From Actinoplanes derwentensis (GTDB lineage: Bacteria; Actinomycetota; Actinomycetes; Mycobacteriales; Micromonosporaceae): a stretch of DNA of 64,000 nucleotides. The translations under genes were made by a program, and so were the position numbers. The notes beneath the pieces were generated by a model that made no database searches, was not told where the DNA came from, and saw only the letters and a list, made by a program, of their open reading frames with translations. Below are positions 53,219-62,420 of the stretch, piece after piece; position 1 is the stretch's first letter; every line of letters starts with the position of its first letter. The stretch spans positions 10,024,001-10,088,000 of the forward strand of contig NZ_LT629758.1 in assembly GCF_900104725.1 (NCBI RefSeq), given 5' to 3'.

Positions 53219-54169
53219 ATGGACGAAGCGCGGCGTCGGTTCATGATCACCGCTGAAGTGCTGGTCGATGTCACTGATGCGGCCACGTTGCGCAGGGCAG
53301 CACTCGACCGGGTCGCCGAGGCTGGATTCGTCGCTGATGAGGACCGTAGCGTCGATCAAGTCCGGAATGCTGAACGCGATGCCGTGCACGCCGACATCAC
53401 GGCGGCCCTGGACTGGGTCATCGACGTTGATGCGATCGTGATCGACGGAGTGGGCGCCGAAGTGATCGGCTCCACCGTATCGGTCGCTGAGGGTGAAGAC
53501 GAAGGCTCGGACGCGGCAGGTGCCGGTGCTGAAGAGATGCCGGACTTCGCCGCGCTGTTTGCCGTCTGTCGCTGCGGGGCGGACGACTGCGAGGATTGCT
53601 CTGGTTTTCAGATGACACCCCGGTCGGCGGCGATCTTGTGGGCGGTCGCGCACCTGCACGCCGATTTCGCCTACGACGACGTCCAGCACTTCGGCGACGC
53701 TCCGGTGTCGGAGAAGGATGATGGGTGGGCGGTGTTCGCCGACTACCCGCGGATCACTTGGGGTCAGGACGCGGTGTGGCGGCGCCAGGCCGCTCGTGCG
53801 TTCGACGATCTGGCGGCGGGCCTCGTCGCAGGCCGGCTGCCGTTGGCGACGTGCCCGGCTGAGGAGATGGCCATGCACCTGATGCTGCGCTCGGCCCAGG
53901 GAGCCGCGGCGGACGGCTGGGGCATACCGCCAGAGAAGCTGAACTTGTTGCCCGAACATGATGACGACTTCGACTGGGACCTTGCCGTTGATGTGCTGCT
54001 GCAGGACGAGGACATCCTGCATCTGTTCAGCGAGCAGCTGGACGGCATCGAAGACCCGGAGTCGGAAGAGAATCAGCGCTTCCGGATCGGCGACTACCGG
54101 CCCGAGGCCTGGTTCAGGCCCTTCCAGAATGCGACACCACGCGACGGACGACGCCCCTTCCGCCGATAA
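53219..54169 (+). CDS. Strongly acidic protein of unknown function near the integrase
   Basis: 316 residues. Very rich in Asp and Glu (EEMPDFAALFAVCRC, EHDDDFDWDLAVDV), with a Cys cluster CRCGADDCEDC at ~118-128 that could bind Zn or Fe. No membrane segment or signal peptide. I do not recognise the family; acidic cargo proteins near integrases can act as DNA mimics, but that is speculation. It precedes the integrase on the same strand. Confidence 0.6.
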   Translation: MDEARRRFMITAEVLVDVTDAATLRRAALDRVAEAGFVADEDRSVDQVRNAERDAVHADITAALDWVIDVDAIVIDGVGAEVIGSTVSVAEGEDEGSDAAGAGAEEMPDFAALFAVCRCGADDCEDCSGFQMTPRSAAILWAVAHLHADFAYDDVQHFGDAPVSEKDDGWAVFADYPRITWGQDAVWRRQAARAFDDLAAGLVAGRLPLATCPAEEMAMHLMLRSAQGAAADGWGIPPEKLNLLPEHDDDFDWDLAVDVLLQDEDILHLFSEQLDGIEDPESEENQRFRIGDYRPEAWFRPFQNATPRDGRRPFRR

Positions 54170-54531
54170 CCGGACCCAGATGGCTTGACGGGCAGGGCTG
54201 CCGGCGCTGGCCGAAGTCGCTCACCTGTAGATCACGCAGCGAAAGGCCTCATGGTTCCTCGGATTTCCATCCGGTCCTGCCTCCGGCGTGACGATCGAGG
54301 CCCATCGTCATCCGCCGCCGAGAATGTCGTCCGGACCTTGATGCCGGGCGAAGCAAGGCGACCCCGTGCTCTCGCAGCTCATAGGGTCACGATCGCCATC
54401 GAAGCCGTCCTCGTATGACTCGATCGGGTGACACGCGGCGGTCTATCCATCACCGGCTATTGATCGTTTCGTTGGTCAAAGTGAAGACTCCTCTGGTCTG
54501 GGGGTCGTTCTTAAGAGCCGAGGTGCGGGTC
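54170..54531. other. Gap of 362 bp before the integrase
   Basis: The integrase frame extends upstream to 54415, but that part lacks similarity to recombinases and the ribosome site is at 54520 (GAGGTGCGGGTC) before ATG 54532. No separate gene seen; the region should hold the integrase promoter. Confidence 0.4.
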
Positions 54532-55632
54532 ATGTCCGATACCAGTGCGATTGTTCGGGACGAGGTGACCGGGACGTTCGGGTTCCGTCTGGAGCTCGGT
54601 CACGACGGCAATGGGGCGCGGATGCAGGCGCGGCGGTCCGGGTTCGTCACGGAGACGGCTGCGAAGAAGGTGTACGACCGGTTGTGTCGGCAGCGTGATG
54701 CCCGGCAGGCCAGGCCGCGGCAGAGTGACACCACGCAGATGGTGTGTGAGGGGTGGTTGCTGTCGCGGGAGCAGGAGTTGGAGCCGAACACCAGCTACAA
54801 CTATCGGTGGTTGCTGGGTTTGATCTACCCGCATGTCGGCCGGGTGCGGGCGTGCCGGCTCAGTGCGCGGATGGTGGAGCGCGCCTACCGGGACCTGGAG
54901 GCTGCCGGCTATTCCCGGACGACGTTGCGGACGTTGGATCTGGTGCTGGCGAAGGTGTTCACCGAACGACTCGGCCGGACGTTGGGGGTCCATAAGCCTC
55001 GGGAGAGTGATGACGAGCGGCCGGTCTGGACGCTGGCCGAGGCGCGCCGGTTCGGTGACTACGTTCGCGGGGATCGGCTGTTCCCGTTGTGGCGGCTGCT
55101 GCTGGTGACCGGGCTGCGGCGGGGGGAGTTGTGTGGGCTGCGCTGTGGTGATCTGGAGCCGGTGCAGGGCACGCTGACGGTGCGCCGGCAGATCGTGGTG
55201 GAAGATCCGGGCAGCCGTATCCGGGTGAAGCCGCCCAAGTCGCACAACGGCAAACGCACCCTGGTTCTCGACCCGCTCACGCTGGGTCTGCTGACCGGGG
55301 TGGCGGCGAATCGTGGGGCGGCGTCGCGGTATCTGTTCACCGGGCGTACGGGGCGGCCGTTGCGGCCGGACAATCTCACTGATCGGTTCAACAAGCTTGC
55401 GGTGGCTGCTGGGGTGCGGCCGATCGGGCCGCATCAGATCCGGCATTTGACGGCGTCGGCGTTGTTCGACGCCGGGTACGGCGTTCATGAGGTCGCCGAA
55501 CGCCTCGGCCATGATCCGGCCACGCTGATGCGCTACTACGCCCTGGTCAGTGCCGCCCGCCGGTTGCAGGCCAGCGGCCGTATCGCTGAACTGGTGATGT
55601 CCGGGCCGTCGCCGGCGGTCGCTGGCACGTGA
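54532..55632 (+). CDS. Tyrosine site-specific recombinase (phage-type integrase)
   Basis: 366 residues. N-terminal arm-binding beta domain, SAM-like core-binding domain (~66-155), catalytic domain with Arg196 (TGLRRGELCGLR), Lys236 or Lys241, His301 and Arg304 (PHQIRHLTASALF), His327 (LGHDPATLMRYY) and Tyr335/336. All catalytic residues are present. It points toward, and lies 400 bp from, a tRNA-Pro 3' fragment, the usual int-att layout, so it probably mediated integration at that tRNA. Confidence 0.92.
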   Translation: MSDTSAIVRDEVTGTFGFRLELGHDGNGARMQARRSGFVTETAAKKVYDRLCRQRDARQARPRQSDTTQMVCEGWLLSREQELEPNTSYNYRWLLGLIYPHVGRVRACRLSARMVERAYRDLEAAGYSRTTLRTLDLVLAKVFTERLGRTLGVHKPRESDDERPVWTLAEARRFGDYVRGDRLFPLWRLLLVTGLRRGELCGLRCGDLEPVQGTLTVRRQIVVEDPGSRIRVKPPKSHNGKRTLVLDPLTLGLLTGVAANRGAASRYLFTGRTGRPLRPDNLTDRFNKLAVAAGVRPIGPHQIRHLTASALFDAGYGVHEVAERLGHDPATLMRYYALVSAARRLQASGRIAELVMSGPSPAVAGT

Positions 55633-56034
55633 ACGCGAAAAGGGAGTAGCAAGCTATTCTGGAGACCGGCGAGCGCTATCGGGAAGAGCCGGGAAAATGC
55701 TGGTGGGGGAGAGGTGGTCTTCTCATGAGCTGTCAAGTGGCCAACGGTTCCGCTGTTTCTGACGCCTCGATGCCGTTCCGGATTCGCGGTTCCGGGCAGA
55801 AGTCGAATCCTCCCACGTCCGCGGTTAGGTGCAGTCGTTTTCGCGGGAATCGGCAATTGTTCCGGACCGGTTGGCAGGTGCCGCACTTGATTGGGCGTGG
55901 TCACATGCCTGGTCACAGCCTTGATCAACATCTCCGGGATTGGTTGAAATCGGACGGCATGGCGGTGTCGTTCTGTCCGGATCTGCGTATGAAATAGCAC
56001 AAGTTGATGTTACTTAACACAATCGTTATATGGC
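55633..56034. other. Integrase-att intergenic region, 402 bp
   Basis: Between the integrase and the tRNA fragment. It is less GC-rich than the surroundings near 55990-56030. A 90-codon plus-strand frame (55725-55997) has a possible ribosome site but no recognisable similarity; not accepted. Integrase arm sites are expected here but I cannot define repeats. Confidence 0.4.
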
Positions 56035-56076
56035 CTGGGGGTCAAGGGGTCGCAGGTTCAAATCCTGTCAGCCCGA
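56035..56076 (+). other. 3' half of tRNA-Pro(GGG): attachment site (attR)
   Basis: Reads CTGGGGGTCAAG (anticodon loop with GGG and the 3' strand of its stem), then GGGTC variable loop, GCAGGTTCAAATCCTGT (T arm) and CAGCCCG plus discriminator A. The 5' half is absent: upstream bases do not pair. CCA is not encoded. A tyrosine integrase is adjacent and a natural terminator follows, so this is the chromosome-side end left by integration. The intact tRNA-Pro should lie at the other end of the element, left of the window. Confidence 0.82.
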
Positions 56077-56082
56077 CTTAAC

Positions 56083-56107
56083 AAAAGGCCAGCTTAGCTG
56101 GCCTTTT
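56083..56107. terminator. Rho-independent terminator of the tRNA-Pro locus
   Basis: Perfect 11-bp stem AAAAGGCCAGC-TTA-GCTGGCCTTTT just after the tRNA fragment; the 3' arm supplies the T-run. A bidirectional-looking hairpin of the kind placed after tRNA genes. Confidence 0.9.
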
Positions 56108-56993
56108 GCATGTCCGGACATCGATGCAACCGCTGCGGCGCGACACGCATTTTTGCACGTACGCGCGTACGGTTTACGCTGGGATGCCGGCGGATCTTCG
56201 TAGCCGGTTCGTACTCGACAGCTTTGAGCATTCTCTCTCTGGGTGTACCTCGCTGTCGGGGCACCTGGTTGAGCAGGGCGTTCATGGTCGGAGTGACCGA
56301 ATCTCGACGCGACAGGCATCCTTGTTGGTGTTGTCGAATGTCGGCCCATAGCTTTCTCCTATGTGGATGACCGCGACACCTCCATGACACGGACGCCCGT
56401 ACGGTGATCTTCGTCTGGGCTCATTGGTCCTGTCCTGAGCCGGTAATTTTATGATCGTGGGTGGTGGCGGGGTGCGGAAGTTGGCTGGGGTTGTCCGCGG
56501 TAGTCTCGGCGGCCGGCTGTTGTAGCTCCGGCAGACGGCGGGCTGTCGGAGTAGACGGTGACTGTCCGAAGAACCCGTTGATCACTGGATTTTTCGCCGG
56601 CATCGCACGTTGAATCCGGCACCCACGATGACTCGGCCGCTGTGGCACTTGCTGCGTTGGCTTGCCAGGCGTGGCTCATATCGAGTGTGGCGAATCGCTG
56701 TGGCCGAATCCGGCGCCTACGCGGCCCGTCCAACACCGCGGGTGCTGTGACAGGTCGGCTCCCGGGCATCCGAAGGCCGCTACAGATGTCCTGGTCGCTG
56801 GGTTCAGGTTCAGACTTCGTCGCCATCGAACGGGGTGGCCGACTCCTGCGGGTCGCGTTTTCGCTGACTCTGTTGCCTGATTCGCGGCGCGCCGATGGTG
56901 GCCCGTGTCGTCGCTGTGGTGTCCAGTGGAGGCGTACGGCGTTGTGTCGAGGCCGCACGCGCTCGACTCATCCGGCTACAGCGCCTGTCTCGC
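56108..56993. other. Gap of 886 bp beyond the attachment site
   Basis: Chromosomal side. Overlapping frames on both strands (for example 56094-56390) lack recognisable similarity. Contains the second copy of the degenerate repeat at 56386-56436. No RNA gene recognised. Confidence 0.35.
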
Positions 56994-58787
56994 TCAGTGC
57001 GCGGGCAACGGTGACGATTCGGTCGCAGCCGCCGCGGCGATCGGCTGCGGCGACCTGTCGTCGTACCGCAGGCCGTGGCCGAACGGGAACAACGGGTCGG
57101 CAGTGTCGAACGGCGCGTCCGGACGGCTGGCCTCGACGGCTGTCATGGAGGACGGAAGGTCGAAGGGCAGCATGCCCCGCGGTTCCTCTTCGCCGAAGAG
57201 GGTCCGGACGACCGCCTCCTCGCAGGCGCCGAAGTTGGCGAGTACGGCTGCGGCCGAACCGGCGAGTTCGGTCAGGATGGCCGGCCGGTCCAAATAGATG
57301 TCGATGACGGTGGGAACGGTGCGGCAGATCTGGGTGATGCGTTCGATCTCCGCGGCGGGGAACGCCAGCGACCCGGCGTGGAAGAACGACTCGAAGGACT
57401 TCCCGTCACCGCGTTGTTCCCACGGCGCTTGCAGCCGCAGGACGGCGACGTCGGCCTCGCTGAGCGCGTCGACCGGGGTTGCCCGGCCACTAAAGGACTC
57501 TGCGGACAGGCCCTCGGCGTAGACCTTCAAACCGGCGCGCAGCGGCAGCCGTGCCGGACCGCTGGCGGCGTTGGTGAGCAGGGTGTGCGCGGCGGCCTGG
57601 GTGGCGATGCCCTCGGCCCGCGCCGCAGTGGTGCCGACGATGGTGTCGGCCCGCTCGGCGTCGACGTGGCGGTCGTCGAAGAGACCGAGCCGGAACTTCT
57701 CCCGCAACAGCCGGCGTACCGAGACGTCGATCCGGTCCTGACTGACCTGCCCTGTCCGCACGAGCGAGACGAGGACATCCGCGCGGTGTTCGCCACCGAA
57801 CTGGTCCACCCCGGCGTCCAGGGCTTTGAGCATGCGCTGTTCGTAGGTGAGGTGCTCGACACCCCAGCAGGTGTTGGACAGGATGCCCCAGTCGGTGCAG
57901 ACGATGCCGTCGAAGCCGAGCTCCTCGCGCAACAGGCCGGTGATCATGTCCTTGTTGAAGCCGAAGCCGACCTCTTCGACCCCGGCCAGGCCGATCGGCA
58001 TGCCGTAGTAGGGCATGAGCTGGGCGACGCCCGCGGCGATGGCCGCCTTGAACGGCTCCAGGTGCAGGTCGAAATAGCCACCGGGATAGACCTGCTCGCG
58101 TCCGTACGAGAAGTGGGGGTCCTCGCCGTCCTTCTGCGGTCCGCCGCCGGGGAAGTGTTTGGCCATCACTGATACGGATTCCGGTCCGACCTCATCGCCT
58201 TGAAGGCCTTTGATGTAGGCGACGCCGAGCCGGGCGGTGAGCCCGGCGTCCTCGCCGAAGGTGGTGCTCTGCCGGGCCCACCGTGGTTCGGTGGCGAGGT
58301 CGATCTGCGGGTGCAGGGCCGCCCGGATCCCGACCGCCCGGTATTCACTGCGGACCAGGCGGGCGAAGCGTTCGACGAGGCCCTCGTCGCGCAGCGCGGC
58401 CAGGCCGAGCGGTTCGGGGAACTGGGTGAAGGGTCCGGCCATCATCGCCGTAGCGGGATTGTCGGTGAAGTGGTGCCGCGGGTCGGAGGCGATGGTGACC
58501 GGGATGCCGAGCGGGTGTGTGCGGGCCTCGTCCTGCAGCATGTTGTGCCACTGCGCGATCTGCCGGGCGCTCGGGGCGAACAGGATGTTGAAGTGGGTGA
58601 GCCCTTGAGCGAGCAATTCGCGGATGGACGCGGAACCGAACATGCCGGGCGCGTCGAGATCGCCGATCATCACGAACTGCTGGAACAGCAGCCCTGCCTT
58701 GTCTTCCAGCGACATCCGGGGCAGCAGGTCGTCGACTCGTTGGTCGACCGGAAGGGTGGGGTCCTCGTACGGGAAACGGGCATTCAT
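56994..58787 (-). CDS. Glycoside hydrolase family 3 protein (beta-glycosidase)
   Basis: 597 residues, no signal peptide, so cytoplasmic. GH3 N-domain: MSLEDKAGLLFQQFVMIGD, YGREQVYPGGYFDLHLEPFK, and the nucleophile Asp in FDGIVCTDWGI. The C-domain ends in DPLFPFGHGLRYDD, typical of GH3. No fibronectin-type tail. Probable substrate: an oligosaccharide imported by the MFS permease encoded just upstream on the same strand (49 bp apart). Confidence 0.9.
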   Translation of the reverse strand: MNARFPYEDPTLPVDQRVDDLLPRMSLEDKAGLLFQQFVMIGDLDAPGMFGSASIRELLAQGLTHFNILFAPSARQIAQWHNMLQDEARTHPLGIPVTIASDPRHHFTDNPATAMMAGPFTQFPEPLGLAALRDEGLVERFARLVRSEYRAVGIRAALHPQIDLATEPRWARQSTTFGEDAGLTARLGVAYIKGLQGDEVGPESVSVMAKHFPGGGPQKDGEDPHFSYGREQVYPGGYFDLHLEPFKAAIAAGVAQLMPYYGMPIGLAGVEEVGFGFNKDMITGLLREELGFDGIVCTDWGILSNTCWGVEHLTYEQRMLKALDAGVDQFGGEHRADVLVSLVRTGQVSQDRIDVSVRRLLREKFRLGLFDDRHVDAERADTIVGTTAARAEGIATQAAAHTLLTNAASGPARLPLRAGLKVYAEGLSAESFSGRATPVDALSEADVAVLRLQAPWEQRGDGKSFESFFHAGSLAFPAAEIERITQICRTVPTVIDIYLDRPAILTELAGSAAAVLANFGACEEAVVRTLFGEEEPRGMLPFDLPSSMTAVEASRPDAPFDTADPLFPFGHGLRYDDRSPQPIAAAAATESSPLPAH

Positions 58788-58836
58788 CGTGGCGCCTTTC
58801 GGAGGCTTTCGTAGAGGCGAGCGGGTGTGCCGTACG

Positions 58837-60120
58837 TCATGCCGAGTTCTTGATCCGGGTGATCGCGAGCGAGGCGATGGCGCAGAAGACGGCGCTGGCC
58901 AGGAACAGCAGCGGGTAGCCGGCGTCGAAGAGCGCGTTGCCGACCGGGATGAACAGCACGCCGGCCAAGAAGGGGGAGAGTGATTGCGGAAGGGTGTTGG
59001 CGATGTTGAGTACGCCGAGGTCTTTGGCGGTGTCGTCCTTGTCGGGCAGCAGATGCAGGCACAGCGCCTGGTCGACGGCGAAGAACATGCCCGCGCCGAG
59101 GCTCAGGACGACTTGCAGGACGAGGATGGCGGGCATGCCTGCGGCGCCGAGCGCGGGTGTGAGTGCGATACCGGCCAGGGCTCCGGCCATGACGAGTCCG
59201 GCGCCGATGATGAATGGTTTGCGTCTGCCGATCCGGTCGGAGAGGTAGCCGCCCAGAACGCTGAACAGCACCAGGGCGACGAGGCCGATGACGTTGGCGA
59301 TGGCGTTGAACTGCAGTTGCTCGTCGGTGTCGGTGACGCCGAAGTCCGCGGCGAGGAACAGGGTGAGGTATCCGGGGAGTGCGCCGAAGCCGAGCGCGAT
59401 GAAGAACTTGCTCAACCACGCCCAGGCGAAGTCCGGGTGTTTGCGCGGGTTGAAGACGAACGACAGCATCAGCTGCCGCAGGTTCAGCGGCTGAGCGGCC
59501 GGATGCTGCCGGATCCGGTCGCGCAGGCGAAGGGCGAACCACAGCCCGAGAAGAAGGCCCAGGATCGCCGGAACGGCGAAACGCAGCAGATCGGTGGGTA
59601 GCACGAACAGCAGCACGGCGCCGACGGTGATGCCGAGCGAGGTGACCGAACCGACGATTCCGGACACGCTGCCGCGCTTGGCGTCGGGCACCTGGTCGGC
59701 GATGGTCGCGCCGGTGCCGGCCATCGCGAAGTTGGCTCCGGCCTGAGCGATGCACCAGGCGATCAGGAGAACGGTGACGTTCGGCGCCCATCCGCACGCG
59801 ATGAGCCCGACAGCGGCCACGAGGAGGCCGCTGACGATGAACGGCCGGCGCATACCGGCGGCCGAGGTGCAACGGTCCGACAGCCGGCCCGCCAGCGGCT
59901 GACAAACCATCGCGACGGCGGCACCTGCCCCGGTGACCAGGCCGAGGCGTGCCGGGGTGGCGTCAGCGCCGACGAGATGCTGGATCTTGACTGACAGGCC
60001 GCCGGTGACCGGGGCGATGATGGCCATGTAGATGCCGAATTGAGCGGCGGCGAGCCGCCGGACGTAGCCGGGTGGCGCGGTCGAGGGGACGGCGGAGAGG
60101 GAGGACGGTGGCTGAAGCAT
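58837..60120 (-). CDS. MFS permease, probable glycoside transporter
   Basis: 427 residues, 12 membrane segments. Start at ATG 60120 because AAGGGA lies ~7 nt upstream; ATG 60126 is too close to it. The N-terminal MFS loop motif is GRLSDRCTSAAGMRRP and the second-half loop is GGYLSDRIGRRKPFI. Pairing with GH3 suggests sugar or glycoside uptake. It resembles sugar-type (SLC45/GPH-like) permeases; the substrate is unproven. Confidence 0.85.
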   Translation of the reverse strand: MLQPPSSLSAVPSTAPPGYVRRLAAAQFGIYMAIIAPVTGGLSVKIQHLVGADATPARLGLVTGAGAAVAMVCQPLAGRLSDRCTSAAGMRRPFIVSGLLVAAVGLIACGWAPNVTVLLIAWCIAQAGANFAMAGTGATIADQVPDAKRGSVSGIVGSVTSLGITVGAVLLFVLPTDLLRFAVPAILGLLLGLWFALRLRDRIRQHPAAQPLNLRQLMLSFVFNPRKHPDFAWAWLSKFFIALGFGALPGYLTLFLAADFGVTDTDEQLQFNAIANVIGLVALVLFSVLGGYLSDRIGRRKPFIIGAGLVMAGALAGIALTPALGAAGMPAILVLQVVLSLGAGMFFAVDQALCLHLLPDKDDTAKDLGVLNIANTLPQSLSPFLAGVLFIPVGNALFDAGYPLLFLASAVFCAIASLAITRIKNSA

Positions 60121-60457
60121 GACCATTCCCTTCGGCGCGGCGACCTGGGAGGACGCAGATCTGCCGGTGTCGTGCATGAGCGGAGATGATGAGCCGTGGA
60201 CCGGTTGAGGGCACGGTTGTTCACCGGCGCGAAGCCGTGAGGCTGTCCGGGGAGAGGAGAGGCAGGAAGCTTCCCGACAACGAAGTCGGGGCGGCACGGC
60301 GGCTCATCTGCGGTTCGACGTGGACGCCGGCAGTCATCGCCGATGCGGTGGTGAGCTGGGAGCGCTAGGACGCGAGACTCATCAGGTTCGCGGTGCGCTG
60401 AGGGTGACGCCGGCTGGGGGGGACCGCTGCAGCCGGCGTCACCTGTCGGGACAGGCC
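60121..60457. other. Gap of 337 bp upstream of the MFS-GH3 pair
   Basis: Probably holds the promoter for the permease-glycosidase operon. No regulator gene of the LacI type is here and no clear operator found. Confidence 0.35.
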
Positions 60458-60829
60458 TCAGCCGATGCAGATGCCGGGGACTGCCTGCTTGCGGACGAGG
60501 ACGGGGCAGGAGGTCGACCCGTCCGGGTACAGCGGCAGCAGTTCTTGGAATTGCGGGTTGAAGAATGCGGCGCGCAGCGCTGAGGTGGACTCCCAGACTG
60601 CGATGTTGGTCAGTACCCGGCTGTCTGCGGTGCCCCGGTAGAGCTGTGCGGAGATGAAGCCGGGTTGCTGGCGCATGACGACGGAGTCCTTCTGCCAGAC
60701 GTCGATCACCGCATCGACCTGTCCCTCGGGGGCGACGAAAGTGTTGATGAGGGTGACGGGTCCGTCGTCGGGGTGTTCGAGCTGTGCGAAAAACGGTATG
60801 GCCGGGTCGGTGTCCTTAACTTCGATCAT
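60458..60829 (-). CDS. Antibiotic biosynthesis monooxygenase (ABM)-domain protein
   Basis: 123 residues. ABM dimeric alpha-beta barrel pattern: VTLINTFVAPEGQVDAVIDVW, MRQQPGFISAQLYRG, TNIAVWESTSALRAAF. Members are small cofactor-free oxygenases or ligand-binding proteins. It is last in a four-gene minus-strand run with ferredoxin, PNPOx-like and TetR genes (25 bp gap), suggesting a role in oxidation of an aromatic or reactive compound. Confidence 0.85.
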   Translation of the reverse strand: MIEVKDTDPAIPFFAQLEHPDDGPVTLINTFVAPEGQVDAVIDVWQKDSVVMRQQPGFISAQLYRGTADSRVLTNIAVWESTSALRAAFFNPQFQELLPLYPDGSTSCPVLVRKQAVPGICIG

Positions 60830-60853
60830 GGTGAGGCGTCCTTTCGATGGTTG

Positions 60854-61177
60854 TCAGGCCTGTCGTTCAGGGAGCCGGGCTATGAGGCCGTCCAGTTCGG
60901 GGGTCACGGTGATCTGGCAGCTCAGCCGGCTTTCGCCGGTGCGGTCGTAGGCGAGTTCGAGCATGCCGTCCTCCATGTCATCGAGTGGGTCGAGCCGTGC
61001 GGACCACTCGGCGCTGATGTAGCAGTGACAGGTCGAGCAGGCGCACATCCCGCCGCATTCGGCGAGGATGCCGGTGACACCGAGTTCCTGCGCGGCGCGC
61101 ATCAGCGACTGCCCGGCGGTTGCCTGCCCGGTGATCTTCCGGCCGTCGGCCTCGATGAAGGTGACTTCGATGCTCAC
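60854..61177 (-). CDS. [2Fe-2S] ferredoxin, adrenodoxin/putidaredoxin type
   Basis: 107 residues. Cluster ligands Cys in ECGGMCACSTCHCY and a later LSCQ. Electron carrier, probably reduced by the flavoprotein reductase encoded at 62420-63676 and feeding an oxygenase, which is not in the window. Starts directly after the PNPOx-like stop. Confidence 0.93.
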   Translation of the reverse strand: MSIEVTFIEADGRKITGQATAGQSLMRAAQELGVTGILAECGGMCACSTCHCYISAEWSARLDPLDDMEDGMLELAYDRTGESRLSCQITVTPELDGLIARLPERQA

Positions 61178-61732
61178 TCAGGCCGCCGCCTTGGTGTCGT
61201 ACGGGGCCAGCGATGCGACGTTCTTGCCGTCGGGGGTGAAGGTGACCAGGGTGCGGTAGAGCATGTGGACCCGGTTGTCGGCCCACAGCGCGGTGACCGG
61301 GTCGATGCGGAAGAAGACCTGCCGCAGGGCGACGCCCTCGCGTTTGAAGTTGTCGTACATGTTTGAGTCCTGCAGCCAGGAGAACTGCTCGCGGCTGACG
61401 TCGATGGCGTGTTCGATGTCGGCCTGTTCGGTGAGGAAGGTGGCCCGGCCGGTGACTTGGACCGAGCGGACCTTCATGCGCCCGTGGAAGCCTTCCGGCG
61501 GCGTGTGGGCCAGGGCGTAGGCGATGTTCGGGTTGTTCTTGAGCGCCGCGTACTTGCGGGTGTAGGTGAACGTGTGGCAGTAGACGGCCAGTCCGTCGGA
61601 GGCGAAGTGCATGGTGGCGGCCGACGGGGTGCCGTCGGCGCAGATGGTCGCGATGGAGCCGATCTCCTCCTCGCGCAGCAGTTCGGTGATGGCCTTCTCG
61701 ACCTGGCTGGTGTCGGGCAGAACGGGGGGCAT
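61178..61732 (-). CDS. PNPOx-like flavin-binding protein
   Basis: 184 residues with the split-barrel flavin fold: EIGSIATICADGTPSAATMH, VYCHTFTYTRKYAAL, NPNIAYALAHTP, VQVTGRATFLTEQ. Could bind FMN or F420; substrate unknown. Sits between TetR and ferredoxin genes in one run. Confidence 0.85.
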   Translation of the reverse strand: MPPVLPDTSQVEKAITELLREEEIGSIATICADGTPSAATMHFASDGLAVYCHTFTYTRKYAALKNNPNIAYALAHTPPEGFHGRMKVRSVQVTGRATFLTEQADIEHAIDVSREQFSWLQDSNMYDNFKREGVALRQVFFRIDPVTALWADNRVHMLYRTLVTFTPDGKNVASLAPYDTKAAA

Positions 61733-61741
61733 GGCTCTCCT

Positions 61742-62332
61742 TCAGGAACGAGGGTGGGTCAGGGTCGGTAGCAGTACGGCGTCGACGAATTCCGCCTGTG
61801 CGGCGGTGTCGAAGTGCCTGTGGTGGATCAGGTAGCACACCAGTGCTTCGCCGATGATCAGATCGAACAGCCGCCCGGCCTGGGCGGGGTCGTGCAACTC
61901 GCCACGGCCGATGGCGCGGTGTACGACGTCGCGGCACTCTTGACGGCGCGGCTCGAGCGCGACGCCCCAGAGCGTCTCGGCGATGACCGGATCACGTTGT
62001 GCGGCCGCCAGCAGGCTGGCGAACGCGGGAACCTGTTCCATCTCGGCCAGGCCCGCCATCAGCGCGACCAGCCGTATCAGGTCCTCGCGCAGCGACAGGG
62101 CGTCGCTGGGCAGCGCCACCTCACGGGACCGGGCGACCAGCGCGTCGCAGACCAGCGAGCGTTTGTCGGGCCAGCGCCGGTAGATGGTCGCCTTGCTGGC
62201 GCCGGCGCGAGCGGCGACGGCATCGATGGTCAGCTCGTCGTACCCGACCTCGCGGAGCAGGTCCAGGACGGCGTTCACGATGGCGGCGGTGCGGGCGGCG
62301 GCGCGGCTGCCCGGTGGTGTGCTCTCAGTCAT
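61742..62332 (-). CDS. TetR family regulator
   Basis: 196 residues from ATG 62332. N-terminal HTH LTIDAVAARAGASKATIYRR with WPDKRSLV. C-terminal TetR_C-like domain with QVPAFASLLAAAQRDPVIAE. First gene of the minus-strand run and divergent from the reductase gene, so it probably represses both from the 87-bp intergenic region. Confidence 0.9.
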   Translation of the reverse strand: MTESTPPGSRAAARTAAIVNAVLDLLREVGYDELTIDAVAARAGASKATIYRRWPDKRSLVCDALVARSREVALPSDALSLREDLIRLVALMAGLAEMEQVPAFASLLAAAQRDPVIAETLWGVALEPRRQECRDVVHRAIGRGELHDPAQAGRLFDLIIGEALVCYLIHHRHFDTAAQAEFVDAVLLPTLTHPRS

Positions 62333-62407
62333 TGTGAACGGAACCGTACTGATTTCCACCACGTGTGGCAAGGGTTTCAGCACTGCTTCTAGCGCGAATG
62401 TGTACGC

Positions 62408-62420
62408 TATCGTTTCGATA
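62408..62420. promoter_or_regulatory. Small inverted repeat between tetR and the reductase gene
   Basis: TATCG-TTT-CGATA ends at the first base of the reductase start codon. By position it may be the TetR operator or part of it. Short arms keep confidence low. Confidence 0.35.

Noticed and set aside
55725..55997. 90-codon frame between integrase and tRNA fragment
   Set aside because: Possible ribosome site, but composition and lack of similarity make it more likely att-region spacer; excisionase features (HTH) are absent.
56035..56076. A complete functional tRNA gene
   Set aside because: The acceptor 5' strand, D arm and 5' anticodon strand are missing; only the 3' half is present.
56094..56390. 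98-codon minus-strand frame after the att site
   Set aside because: Runs through the tRNA terminator hairpin and has a competing frame on the other strand; no recognisable domain.
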